A stretch of 64,000 bases of DNA from Desulfosporosinus shakirovi (GTDB lineage Bacteria > Bacillota > Desulfitobacteriia > Desulfitobacteriales > Desulfitobacteriaceae). The notes under the pieces are model-generated. The model worked only from the letters and a program-made list of their open reading frames with translations, was not told the DNA's origin and made no database searches. The DNA lies in the NCBI RefSeq assembly GCF_020595055.1, contig NZ_JAJDOO010000001.1:280739-344738 (forward strand), written 5' to 3'. Each line of letters opens with the position of its first letter. The first letter of the stretch is position 1. Both the position numbers and the translations under genes were made by a program. Shown here piece by piece: positions 37,436 through 46,622 of the stretch.

Positions 37436-38786
37436 CCTCTCTTGGCGGGAATTCCCGTTTTAAATGTCCCCAAACAGGACTAAGCACTGTGCGAGCTAAG
37501 GTCTCTGCGAAAGTAATCATCCCCTGATATCCTGCATAAGGAAGTTTTCTTCCATGGTTAATATCCAAAAAGGGAGTTCTTGTCTTATGGGCCAGATACT
37601 TTGTTTTCCCTCCGGCCACGATCAGGTCCGGTTTCTTCTCCGCAATAATCTTGAGAAAGCCTGCTGAACTTGTGTCTTCGATAATCTGGGCCGAAGGATC
37701 CATCAATTGTTTCATACGCTGAAAATCTTCAGGCGTCGAGTTTTGGGTTCCTCCAGCTAAAATATTGATCCCTAATTCAGCCAAAGTCGACACCATGGAC
37801 CAAGTTTTAACCCCGCCCGTGAACAAGATGGCCTGTTTATTCTCAAGTAACTTTTTATACCCTGCAATGGTTTTACGTGTTTCGTCTTCTTTCTTTTGAA
37901 CATAGACTAAGGTTCGTTCCACTAAATCGGGATCGCCCAGTGCTTTGGCAATCTTAATCAGAGTTTCAGAAGTGTCATGAATCCCGTAAAACGACCCCTC
38001 CATAAAAGGTATGCCATAGCGAATTTCCATTTTCCGAACTAAATTGGTCAAGCTTTTAGAGCAGATAAGCACATTAAGACTGGCTCTGTGTGCTGAACGC
38101 AAGTCATCAAATTTGGCATCCCCGGTAATAGCCGTTTGTAGGGTAATTCCTAAGTTCTTTAAATCGGGTAAAACCCCCCAAAGATCTCCTGCAATGTTAT
38201 ATTCTCCGATCAGGTTAATGGAAAGGGGTATTTTCTCATCCGAACCGGCAGCACTCCCTATAACCCGATCATATAAAACCTCCCCCGCAATACGATTTCC
38301 GATATTCTTATCTCCCAAAAAGCCGGGACAATTAACGGCAATCACCGGGATCGTCAGTTCAGCTTCCGCTTCCCGGCAAACCTTCTCCACGTCATCCCCT
38401 ATTAATGAAGAAACACAGGTTGCATAGACAAAGATTGCTTTCGGATCATGTTTCGCCGCGATTTCCAAGACCGACTCTTTAAGCTTAATCTCTCCGCCGT
38501 AGACTACATCATTTTCCATGATGTCTGTGGTGAGTCCCCGGCGGTACAGTTGGGAACCGGAGGAGCGAGCTCCTCGGTTATCCCAAGAGTTTCCGGCACA
38601 GGCAATCGGTCCATGAACAAGGTGGGCCACGTCCGTAATTGGCATGAGCACAACTCGCGCCCCGTCATAAGCGCAACTTCTCTCTGCACCTTCGCCAGGC
38701 AGGGCCTTCATGCATAATTTAGGCGAACCGGCATCCGACATGCATTCTTTATCTTTGAGATCCAATTTTGTAAGATTGGTAAACAC
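37419..38786 (-). CDS. nifE: FeMo-cofactor scaffold subunit NifE
   Basis: NifE (455 residues) is the alpha-like subunit of the NifEN scaffold. LVHGPIACAGNSWDNRG carries a cluster-ligand cysteine. It starts with GTG after GAGGGGAGGGG. It follows nifK by 17 bp. NifE rather than NifD is indicated by its position and by the ACAGNSWDNRG segment. Confidence 0.94.
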   Translation of the reverse strand: MFTNLTKLDLKDKECMSDAGSPKLCMKALPGEGAERSCAYDGARVVLMPITDVAHLVHGPIACAGNSWDNRGARSSGSQLYRRGLTTDIMENDVVYGGEIKLKESVLEIAAKHDPKAIFVYATCVSSLIGDDVEKVCREAEAELTIPVIAVNCPGFLGDKNIGNRIAGEVLYDRVIGSAAGSDEKIPLSINLIGEYNIAGDLWGVLPDLKNLGITLQTAITGDAKFDDLRSAHRASLNVLICSKSLTNLVRKMEIRYGIPFMEGSFYGIHDTSETLIKIAKALGDPDLVERTLVYVQKKEDETRKTIAGYKKLLENKQAILFTGGVKTWSMVSTLAELGINILAGGTQNSTPEDFQRMKQLMDPSAQIIEDTSSAGFLKIIAEKKPDLIVAGGKTKYLAHKTRTPFLDINHGRKLPYAGYQGMITFAETLARTVLSPVWGHLKREFPPREGELDD

Positions 38787-38803
38787 AAAGACCCCTCCCC
38801 TCT

Positions 38804-40222
38804 TTAACGCATCATTTCAAAGTATGCCTCTGGGGAATTCCTGTCGACTTCCTCCAAAAACGTATTTACGATCATGGTTATCATATTGATAACTCCGGAA
38901 TACCCGATGATGGGATAACGATGGAGATTCACCCGATCCGTGATAGGGAAACCTATTCTGACCAGCGGAATATTGGCGTCGCGGGCAGCCCATTTTCCAT
39001 GGGAGTCCCCAATCAACATATCGACCGGTTCCGTAACCAAAAGGGATCTGAGATGCCAAAGGTCTTTGCCTGCATAAAGAGTGGCTCCTTGACCATAAGG
39101 GCTGGCCTCCAGCATACTTTCCATGGCTTTCTTAAATAAGGGGGTGGAATTTGTGCAAACGATGTGGACCGGCTCTCCTCCCATTTCCAGCAAGAATGAA
39201 ACGACGCCTATCAGAACATCCGGATCACCAAACAACGCAAATTTCTTGCCATGAATGTATTGATGGGAATCCGTCATGGCATCGATGGAACGTCCCCGTT
39301 CAATGGTAATTTCCTCCGGTACGTCTTTCCCCGTGAATTTGGCGACGGCTTCTATAAATTTGTCCGTGCCCCCAATCCCGATGGGCATAGAAATTACTTC
39401 GACCGGGACTTCCTTACCGGCCAGATATTTACGAGTTGTGGGAGTAGAGTAAGTCTGTGCGAATAGGAAACTTCCAGCGTTTAGAGCTTCGTTCATTTCT
39501 GTAATAGGTGTTCCCCCTGGGTACAATTCGTAGGTTCCCAAATTAGGAGTATCTAAAACATCACTCTGGTCAGGCAACAGGGTAAAAGGTGCCTCCATTA
39601 CTTTAAGAAGTCGTTTGTATTCACGAAGATTGGCGGTATAAGTGTCAAAACCCGGGACGACATACAGTCGGTCGTTGATTTTATCCTCCTGTCTGGGCAC
39701 AGCCAAACACTCAATGAGACCTTTGAGCATGGTGTCATACCCAGTTATATGCGACCCCTTAAAGCTTGGGGTGTTGGCTAATGCTACGGGAAGATCTTTG
39801 GGAATCGCTTCTTGTTCTTTGGCATTGCCTAAATAAGCATTGATATCGTCCCCGATGACTTCAGCCATACAGCTGGTGAACATAGCGACCACCTTTGGGC
39901 TGTAAAGTGCATTAGCATTCTTCAAACCTTCAATAAGATTAGACTGTCCGCCAAATACCGCAGAATCCTCAGTCATAGAATCAGATACCGCTGCGACCGG
40001 TTCCCTGTAATGGCGAGAGAGGGTACTGCGAAAATAAGCGGCGCATCCTTGTGAACCATGAACAAAGGGGAGGCTTGCTTCGATTCCTAAGGCACAAAGC
40101 AAGGCTCCCAGGGGTTGGCAAGCTTTGGCCGGATTGATGACCAGTTTTTCACGGGCAAAATTCTTTTCTCGGTATTCTTGAGTATTCAGCCATTCTTTTG
40201 TTACCTTAGTACTAGTTTCCAT
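38804..40222 (-). CDS. nifK: Nitrogenase MoFe protein beta subunit
   Basis: NifK (472 residues) forms the alpha2beta2 MoFe protein with NifD and shares the P-cluster. FVHGSQGCAAYFRSTLSRHY and SCMAEVIGDD carry P-cluster ligand cysteines. It is shorter than Azotobacter NifK (about 523), lacking the N-terminal extension, as in other group II/III nitrogenases. GAAAGGATG precedes the ATG. Confidence 0.97.
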   Translation of the reverse strand: METSTKVTKEWLNTQEYREKNFAREKLVINPAKACQPLGALLCALGIEASLPFVHGSQGCAAYFRSTLSRHYREPVAAVSDSMTEDSAVFGGQSNLIEGLKNANALYSPKVVAMFTSCMAEVIGDDINAYLGNAKEQEAIPKDLPVALANTPSFKGSHITGYDTMLKGLIECLAVPRQEDKINDRLYVVPGFDTYTANLREYKRLLKVMEAPFTLLPDQSDVLDTPNLGTYELYPGGTPITEMNEALNAGSFLFAQTYSTPTTRKYLAGKEVPVEVISMPIGIGGTDKFIEAVAKFTGKDVPEEITIERGRSIDAMTDSHQYIHGKKFALFGDPDVLIGVVSFLLEMGGEPVHIVCTNSTPLFKKAMESMLEASPYGQGATLYAGKDLWHLRSLLVTEPVDMLIGDSHGKWAARDANIPLVRIGFPITDRVNLHRYPIIGYSGVINMITMIVNTFLEEVDRNSPEAYFEMMR

Positions 40223-40246
40223 TGTGTGACATCCTTTCTGCCCGAT

Positions 40247-41680
40247 TTATTTTGACCAAGGAGCTTTGATAGATTTCCAGGTTGGGCTGTTAATGGCCAT
40301 ATCCATATCCCGAGCAAAGATAGGAAATCCTTGGTATCCGTGATACGGACCTGAATAATCCCAAGAGTGCATTTGACGGAAGGGAAGCCCCATTTTTTCA
40401 AAGACATACTTTTCTTTGATTCCTGATCCAACTAAGTCAGGTTTGAGCTTCTTTACGAACTCTTCCAGCTCTAAAGCTGTCACATCATCATAAATCAACG
40501 TTCCTTCTTTTAAGGCAGGAATTGTTTTCTCGTAATCCTCATTATGAGCAAATTCATAGCCTGTTCCGATAACCTCCATGCCCAAATCTTCATAAGCTCC
40601 CACAATGTGTCTCGGTCGAAGCCCTCCTACATAAAGCATGACGCTTTTTCCTTCCAGGCGCGGGCGGTAGATATCGATCACTTTCTGCATCGGTACTGTA
40701 TATTTCTCGATCACTTTTAAGGCTTTTTCCATAATATAGTCATCAAATTGGGCAGCAATTTTAAGAATTGATTCCTTAATTTTAGTGGGTCCGAAGAAGT
40801 TAAATTCTATCCAAGGAGTTCCGTAGGTTTCTTCCATGTGTTTTGCAATATAATTCATACTTCTGAAGCAGTGGATTAGATTAAGCTTGACAAGATGTCC
40901 ATTCTGAAGCATTTCCAGGGTAGAGTCGCCGGTCCAAATATTGACAACCTTTAAACCCATTTCCTCCAAGATTTTTTTACTGGCCCAGGCATCTCCGCCG
41001 ATATTGTAATCCCCGATAATTCCGATATCGTATTTTCCGATTTCTCTGGCCGGACCTTTACCTAACAGATGATCCCGAATTGCATCATTCGCAATATGAT
41101 GACCCAAAGACTGGCTTATTCCCCTAAACCCTTCACAACGAACCGGGATGACCGGAAGTTCTATTTTCTCACTCATGCGGCGAGCGACACTTTCAATGTC
41201 GTCTCCAATCAGTCCGACAGGACATTCTGAGAGAACAGAAACACCTTTGGCGTTCGGGAAAAGCCCCACAACCTCGTCAATGATTTTCTCCAGTTTTTTG
41301 TCCCCACCGTAGATGATATCGCTTTCTTGGAAGTCCGAGGTGAAGAGAAAAGGCACAAAGTTGTCAACGCCGATTTCTCCTTCTGCTAAGTTCCGGCGGT
41401 TACCCCAAGAATAATAGCCGCACCCAACAGGTCCATGGGAAATATGCACCACATCCTTGACCGGACCCCAAACAACCCCTTTAGCTCCGGCGTACGCACA
41501 CCCCCGTGCGGTCATGATTCCGGGAACTGTTTTCGCATTGGATTTGACTGCGCAGCCGGCACACTCACTGTCTTTGACCGCAATATGCTGCCTCCGATTT
41601 TTTTTGGCCTTTTCCGGATAAACCTCCAGTACTTCTTCCACAACTTGTTTTCTGAATTCAATTGTTTCCTTTGTGCTCAC
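40247..41680 (-). CDS. nifD: Nitrogenase MoFe protein alpha subunit
   Basis: NifD (477 residues) holds FeMo-co. Counterparts of the Azotobacter cofactor ligands Cys275 and His442 are seen in [12 protein letters not shown] and [12 protein letters not shown]. The active-site Gln191/His195 pair is in [15 protein letters not shown]-cluster cysteines include [12 protein letters not shown]. The start is GTG 41680 with GAGGGGGGG upstream; an in-frame TTG at 41698 is less likely. The window has no anf or vnf genes. Confidence 0.97.
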   Translation of the reverse strand: MSTKETIEFRKQVVEEVLEVYPEKAKKNRRQHIAVKDSECAGCAVKSNAKTVPGIMTARGCAYAGAKGVVWGPVKDVVHISHGPVGCGYYSWGNRRNLAEGEIGVDNFVPFLFTSDFQESDIIYGGDKKLEKIIDEVVGLFPNAKGVSVLSECPVGLIGDDIESVARRMSEKIELPVIPVRCEGFRGISQSLGHHIANDAIRDHLLGKGPAREIGKYDIGIIGDYNIGGDAWASKKILEEMGLKVVNIWTGDSTLEMLQNGHLVKLNLIHCFRSMNYIAKHMEETYGTPWIEFNFFGPTKIKESILKIAAQFDDYIMEKALKVIEKYTVPMQKVIDIYRPRLEGKSVMLYVGGLRPRHIVGAYEDLGMEVIGTGYEFAHNEDYEKTIPALKEGTLIYDDVTALELEEFVKKLKPDLVGSGIKEKYVFEKMGLPFRQMHSWDYSGPYHGYQGFPIFARDMDMAINSPTWKSIKAPWSK

Positions 41681-41719
41681 AACGCTGCCCCCCCTCAATA
41701 ATCCTATAACCAGCTGATC

Positions 41720-42574
<855 letters not shown>

Positions 42575-42603
42575 TCAAATTTCCGGGTAATTTATATATC
42601 AAT

Positions 42604-42987
42604 CTAAACAACTGCTTCTTTTCCCACTTCCCCCGTGCGAACCCGAACAACCTCTTTCAATGGACAGACGAAGATCTTACCATCCCCCATGTGCCCCGTC
42701 TGATTAGCCTTAATAATCACGCCGACGGCATCTTCTACTTGGTCGTCCTGAACCACAAGGGTTAACAACCGTTTGGGAATCCAATGGAATCTGGGCTCAT
42801 CAGTGTTTTCACCGCCCATCACCGAATTCAATTCAGGATCAATCTCAGCCGCCCATCCCCCGATGCCCCCCTGCTTCCCTCGACCCTCAACGCTTTGTAT
42901 GGTCAAAGCAGGGAAGCCTGCATCCTCAAAAGCCTTTTTTGTCGCCGGTACCTGATGACGTCGAATCACCATCATTATTTCCTTCAT
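42604..42987 (-). CDS. nifI2: Nitrogenase PII-like regulator NifI2
   Basis: This 127-residue PII-family protein has GMGDGKIFV-type C-terminal sequence (HMGDGKIFVCPLKEVVRVRTGE) and a NifI2-type T-loop insertion (about 45-65, WAAEIDPELNSVMGGE). With NifI1 it binds NifDK and inhibits it when 2-oxoglutarate is low (shown in methanogens). It starts 3 bp after the nifI1 stop. Here the pair precedes nifH rather than lying between nifH and nifD. Confidence 0.93.
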   Translation of the reverse strand: MKEIMMVIRRHQVPATKKAFEDAGFPALTIQSVEGRGKQGGIGGWAAEIDPELNSVMGGENTDEPRFHWIPKRLLTLVVQDDQVEDAVGVIIKANQTGHMGDGKIFVCPLKEVVRVRTGEVGKEAVV

Positions 42988-42989
42988 CG

Positions 42990-43307
42990 TTACAACCCCT
43001 TTGTCCCTTTACTTACGGTATAAGCCTCTTCCACTTCCGTCACAAAGATTTTTCCATCTCCCATGGTTCCTGTTTTGGCACTCTCCAGAATGACACTTAT
43101 AGCCTCATCCAACTTTTCATCCTCTACAACCATGAGCAGCAAAGTTTTGGGAAACTCATCATAAACCACATCCCCAATTCGAATCCCTTTAGTTCTGCCG
43201 CGACCAAAGACGTGCATCTTTGTCAACGAGGGCATTCCGACCTGCGCTAAAGCTTCAGACACAACCTCAGATTTATCGGGTCTTACAATTGCTCTAATCA
43301 TTTTCAT
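42990..43307 (-). CDS. nifI1: Nitrogenase PII-like regulator NifI1
   Basis: This 105-residue PII-family protein shows MIRAIVRPDKSEVVSEAL, GRGRTKGI and TGTMGDGKIFV. The ATG at 43307 is chosen for AGGAGG 8 bp upstream; an in-frame extension of 12 codons has no such site. It is the first conventional gene of the nif operon. Its start overlaps a 28-codon upstream ORF by 14 bp. Confidence 0.93.
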   Translation of the reverse strand: MKMIRAIVRPDKSEVVSEALAQVGMPSLTKMHVFGRGRTKGIRIGDVVYDEFPKTLLLMVVEDEKLDEAISVILESAKTGTMGDGKIFVTEVEEAYTVSKGTKGL

Positions 43308-43380
43308 ATAGTTCATCCTCCTCAAAATTAAGTCTCTTTTCATAGCCCGCAGTCATCCATGAGTCAAAATAAATGTCCAC
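43294..43380 (-). CDS. Possible 28-residue peptide upstream of and overlapping nifI1
   Basis: A GTG at 43380 has GGGAGG 7 bp upstream, one of the best ribosome sites here. It opens a 28-codon frame that begins MDIYFDSWMTAGYEKR and ends in acidic residues. The TAG at 43294-43296 lies 14 bp inside nifI1, suggesting translational coupling. I do not recognise it. It could be a leader peptide, a small protein, or chance. Confidence 0.45.
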   Translation of the reverse strand: MDIYFDSWMTAGYEKRLNFEEDELYEND

Positions 43381-43495
43381 CGCATCACCTCCCTTAAGCA
43401 GCACTGAGTTCAAATCGTCAAAGTAACTCTTGTTTTAATCTCGCAACTAAGCCCTTCCTCTCTGTCTGATCTGAGAGTCAACGATGAAAAGACAA

Positions 43496-43534
43496 AGAGA
43501 GCCCTTAATTAATTAAACTAATTAAGGGCTCTCT
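43496..43534 (-). terminator. Terminator hairpin in the nif leader
   Basis: AGAGAGCCCTTAATTA and its exact reverse complement form a 16-bp stem with a 7-nt loop. TTTGTCTTTTC follows on the minus strand. It lies 189 bp before nifI1 and after the hutP-like gene, so transcription from upstream must pass it to reach nif. It could be a plain hutP terminator with a separate nif promoter below. I see no good promoter there. Confidence 0.8.
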
Positions 43535-43865
43535 AAAACACTTTTCCGCTCCAAATCCACGATTGATTTGGTGCCCGGTTATGAAGTTATACTATGGAAA
43601 TAAATATTCGCTTTAGTCTTCTCAGACTTACTCTAACTCTAACTCTGTCACTAATTCGTTATTCTAGTATCTAACAATCCCGATATCTCGGTATCTTAGT
43701 ATTCTTATATTTAGCTATATCGGCATCTCGGTATCTAGCTATCTTAGTATCTCTCGATCTGAAAACTTTTTGACTCTGTCCCAGCTCCTATATTCTCAAG
43801 ATCCCTATTCTTTGATCTAACTCTCTGACTCTTTCATTCCTAACTCTTAACCTTTTTCTCTCTAA
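43535..43865 (-). promoter_or_regulatory. NAG-rich leader between hutP-like gene and nif terminator
   Basis: By hand count, about 45 AG dinucleotides occur in roughly 265 nt of minus-strand RNA from the hutP stop codon. They include GAGTTAGAGTTAGAGTAAG (about 43624-43642), the 8-bp array, and a separate CAGAGAGTTAG block near 43820. There are no ORFs. It is a candidate RNA-binding region for the upstream HutP homologue. Confidence 0.5.
43650..43761 (-). repeat. Array of fourteen 8-bp units, consensus NAGATACC
   Basis: Read on the minus strand, the segment divides exactly into 8-bp units such as GAGATACT, AAGATAGC, TAGATACC, GAGATGCC, AAGATACC, GAGATATC and TAGATACT. About half keep NAG in phase and the rest are degraded. 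It lies between the hutP-like gene and the nif terminator. NAG triplets are the recognition element of HutP. Confidence 0.75.
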
Positions 43866-44309
43866 TCAAAGATGCATTACACCTAATCCTACACGTGCGT
43901 GTTCTAAGAGAGGGTGAAGGGAAGAACGGCCATAAATCGCTACCGCAATCCATTCGGTGTCCGTCGTTAACCCGATTTTAAGAGCGAAACTAGCATTACT
44001 GTTAGTATGAATAAAAATACTGTTGCTCGCTTCTAAGGTAGCATGGATAAGGGCATGAATCTTTCGGTCTTCCTTGGGAATGACCCCAGTATTAAATGCT
44101 GTTGCCATCACCGAATTTGTAAGCTTACCCGTATGTTGGAGATTCGCAACAGTTCCCCCAAGTTCGGTCACACCACAACGCAGATTATATGACTCAAACA
44201 GAGACTTCTTAAGTTTCTCCTCTTCCTCTCTGGTCTGTGTCATAGCTAACAACAAGGCTGAGCGTTCTAAGGAAGGTTTCACTTTTTCCATGGGTACCGA
44301 TGCTTTCAA
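43866..44309 (-). CDS. HutP-family RNA-binding antiterminator
   Basis: This 147-residue protein resembles B. subtilis HutP (148 residues), which binds mRNA with histidine and Mg2+ to prevent termination in the hut operon. HALIHATLEAS (His85, His89) matches HutP HALYHATMEAL. EWIAVAIYG matches DWIAVSLYG. The end GVGLGVMHL-like (LGVMHL, His146) matches GVGINHI. These are the metal/histidine ligands of HutP. The start is TTG with GGGGGAG upstream. It is encoded directly before the nif operon, with no hut genes nearby, so a role in nif control is inferred. Confidence 0.8.
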   Translation of the reverse strand: MKASVPMEKVKPSLERSALLLAMTQTREEEEKLKKSLFESYNLRCGVTELGGTVANLQHTGKLTNSVMATAFNTGVIPKEDRKIHALIHATLEASNSIFIHTNSNASFALKIGLTTDTEWIAVAIYGRSSLHPLLEHARVGLGVMHL

Positions 44310-44374
44310 GTTTCGCTCCCCCTTTGTTACAAGTTATCGCCTTCGTTGCACTTAAACTTCCTAACTAGAATTAG

Positions 44375-44413
44375 AAAAAGCCGCCAGATATCTTTTAAGA
44401 TATCATGACGGCT
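44375..44413 (-). terminator. Terminator upstream of the hutP-like gene
   Basis: On the minus strand AGCCGTCATGATATC pairs with GATATCTGGCGGCT around a short loop, followed by TTTTTC. It overlaps an ANTAR-target-like hairpin (44409-44422). It could simply end murJ transcription, but it lies 66 bp before the hutP-like start. Confidence 0.8.
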
Positions 44414-44456
44414 CCATTGCCGAATCCTTTTCACTGAGTATATTCCATATAGTACT
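44409..44456 (-). promoter_or_regulatory. Possible ANTAR-type two-hairpin antiterminator
   Basis: P2 is CGGC-AATGGA-GCCG (44409-44422), a 4-bp stem with a hexaloop having A at position 1 and G at position 4, the known ANTAR-target rule. Its 3' arm is the 5' arm of the terminator below, so the two exclude each other. A weaker P1 (44437-44456) with ATGGA in its loop lies 14 nt upstream. No ANTAR protein gene is in the window. Confidence 0.5.
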
Positions 44457-44658
44457 TGATATTGCGCTCTTTGTCATCAAGCAAAAAAAACCAAATCTGT
44501 TGAAATACTATCAAATATATCATGTTTAAGTACCATATTAAGCCGTAACGCTATTTTACTTGAATTTACATCATCCTGGCAATCAGCTATTCTCAGCATT
44601 ATTTAAGTATTTATTCCGAATAATTGACTCAATTACTGCGTGAGATTAAATCGTTGAC
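44457..44658. other. murJ-nif leader spacer
   Basis: AT-rich with no gene. The nif/hutP promoter should lie here, but no pair of boxes is convincing. A T8 run occurs near 44485-44492 on the minus strand. Confidence 0.4.
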
Positions 44659-46227
44659 TTAACGTGTTCCCATCTTTCGGCGCACTAAACCCATGACCTG
44701 CCTAAACTCATCCATCCTGAACAACTTTGCCATAAAGGCAAATACAATCACTCCAACTGCAGTTCCAGTTATCAATATGAACAACGAACCAAAGGTACGG
44801 ACACCAGTCAGCGGAGTGAGCCATTCATTCCACCCCCAGATCACACCTGCCATAATAATCGAAGCTGCCAAAGATTTTATACTTGTCCAAAACATCGCCC
44901 ACCCGTCCATTTTTCCTAACCTCTTGCGCAACAGGTAAAACAGTAACAACATATTCACAAAAGCTGCAATTGTAGTGGCAAAAGCTAAACCTCCATGAGC
45001 CAAGGGCCCAATCAATAGATACATGGCTAATATGTTAACCGCCATTGCAATAATTCCTAATATAACAGGAGTCCAAGTATCCTGAAGGGCATAAAATGCC
45101 CTTGGCAGAATCTGAATGACCGCTTGTGAAGATATGCCTATCGAAAAATAAAACAGAGGAATCGCCATGGTAAATGTGTCGTCTGCCGAAAACTGACCAT
45201 GCTGAAATAGAACACGGATCAGGGGAAAACGCAAAACAATCATACCTGCAGAAATGGGCAGGGTTATGAAAATGACCATGCGAATGGCATTGGACAGTGT
45301 TTGCCGGAAATCATCCCACCGCTTCAGAGCCGCTTGCTCAGTCATCGTCGGAAAGGTCGCCACAGCAATAGCTAAAGCAAAAATCCCCACAGGCAACTGA
45401 AAGAGGCGATAAGAATACCACACTGAAGTAATACTTCCCGGAAAGAGCAACGACCCAAAGTTATTATTAACAACAACCTGGATTTGGTTGAGAGAATAAC
45501 TAAGAATAATAGGTACTGCTAAAGCCCCAATCAGACGAACACCCGGATGGTTCAAATCAATCATCGGATAATACCGTATCCCTACCTTGCGCAAAGCCGG
45601 AATTTGAACTGCAAAACTTACTAAAGCCCCAACAACCACCCCAAAGGCAAAACCCGAAACGCTCTCAGGTTTTTCCGGATTGGCTAAAATCGTTCCAAAA
45701 AAGATAATACATGCATTATAGAGCACAGTCCCCAAAGCTGAAGGCCAGAAAATCTTATACGAATTCAAAACCCCCATGGTCAACCCGCTTAGAGCCATGA
45801 ACAAGGGCTGAATCAAGAGAATTCGAGTTAAATGAGTCGCTAAAACCATATTCTCAGGTGCAAACCCCGGCACCACCAGACGAATAAACTGGGGAGTAAA
45901 AAAGAGCCCCAAAAGCACAAACACTCCCAAAGTAAGTAAGATCAAATTAATAACGGAACTGACTACACGCCAGCCCTCATCCTCATTACCCTTAGCAATA
46001 AATTCTGAAAAGACAGGAATAAAGGCGGCACTCAAAACTCCGCCCACTAAAAGCCAATATAATAAATCCGGAAGAACAAAAGCAGTATTGTAAGCATCCG
46101 TGACACCACTTTGTCCAAAGAAACCCGCCATCAATGATTCTCGCAAAAAACCTAAAATACGCGATACCATTTGAGCGGCCATAAGAAACCCTGCTGCTTT
46201 CATAAGTGTTCGGTTGGTTGATGACAT
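44659..46227 (-). CDS. murJ: Lipid II flippase MurJ
   Basis: This 522-residue polytopic protein of the MviN/MurJ family has about 14 transmembrane helices and the N-terminal FLRESLMAGFFGQSGVTDAY. It moves lipid II across the membrane for peptidoglycan synthesis. It is isolated from other mur genes here. Paralogues are common in Firmicutes, so this may not be the only flippase. Confidence 0.9.
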   Translation of the reverse strand: MSSTNRTLMKAAGFLMAAQMVSRILGFLRESLMAGFFGQSGVTDAYNTAFVLPDLLYWLLVGGVLSAAFIPVFSEFIAKGNEDEGWRVVSSVINLILLTLGVFVLLGLFFTPQFIRLVVPGFAPENMVLATHLTRILLIQPLFMALSGLTMGVLNSYKIFWPSALGTVLYNACIIFFGTILANPEKPESVSGFAFGVVVGALVSFAVQIPALRKVGIRYYPMIDLNHPGVRLIGALAVPIILSYSLNQIQVVVNNNFGSLLFPGSITSVWYSYRLFQLPVGIFALAIAVATFPTMTEQAALKRWDDFRQTLSNAIRMVIFITLPISAGMIVLRFPLIRVLFQHGQFSADDTFTMAIPLFYFSIGISSQAVIQILPRAFYALQDTWTPVILGIIAMAVNILAMYLLIGPLAHGGLAFATTIAAFVNMLLLFYLLRKRLGKMDGWAMFWTSIKSLAASIIMAGVIWGWNEWLTPLTGVRTFGSLFILITGTAVGVIVFAFMAKLFRMDEFRQVMGLVRRKMGTR

Positions 46228-46437
46228 AATGAATTAACCTCTTCTCCCCATCGCTAACTCTGCCATCCGAATTATAGCATTTTTCACCATGCGAAAAAAG
46301 AGAAACCTTTCCAATCCAGAAGGCAAGCAGAAAGCAGGGGGATAGTTCTAATTATCCCAAATAACTTTTACGCAAATTTCTTCTTAATACACGCCTTAGC
46401 ATCAAAGATGCAAACAGCCCCCTTAGACCTCGTTCCC
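46228..46437. other. murJ upstream spacer
   Basis: No gene seen; together with the adjacent repeat it forms the 395-bp gap between murJ and spoIIP. No clear promoter was identified. Confidence 0.4.
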
Positions 46438-46622
46438 TACCCGTCGACCCCAAAGCCAGAGGAAGTTTCTTAGCTTAGAGAGTACGATTAGTGGAATTTG
46501 CGTCAATGAGCGCAGTTGATCAGGCGTGAAGAACCGCAACTGTTCACATGCAGAAAGCCCAGAAGTTTTGCGGTTTAGCCTGAGCAACAAGTGAATAGCA
46601 AATGCAACGTTGTGCGAACGTG
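46438..46622 (-). repeat. Intergenic repeat family 2, diverged copy
   Basis: This copy starts directly after the spoIIP stop codon. It shares with the dnaK-dnaJ units the CCCGTCGACCCCA block and the core TGTTCACATGCAG-AAGCCCAGA (46541-46568). Here the core is enclosed by AACCGCAA/TTGCGGTT, a stem unlike that of the other copies. This supports conservation of structure. Confidence 0.7.

Noticed and set aside
37419..41680. Alternative (vanadium or iron-only) nitrogenase
   Set aside because: There is no delta subunit gene (vnfG/anfG) between alpha and beta genes, and nifE/nifN/nifV accompany a Mo-type NifD.
43866..44309. The gene before nif as a nitrogenase accessory enzyme
   Set aside because: HALIHATLEAS, EWIAVAIYG and the C-terminal GVMHL fit HutP; no enzyme motifs were seen.
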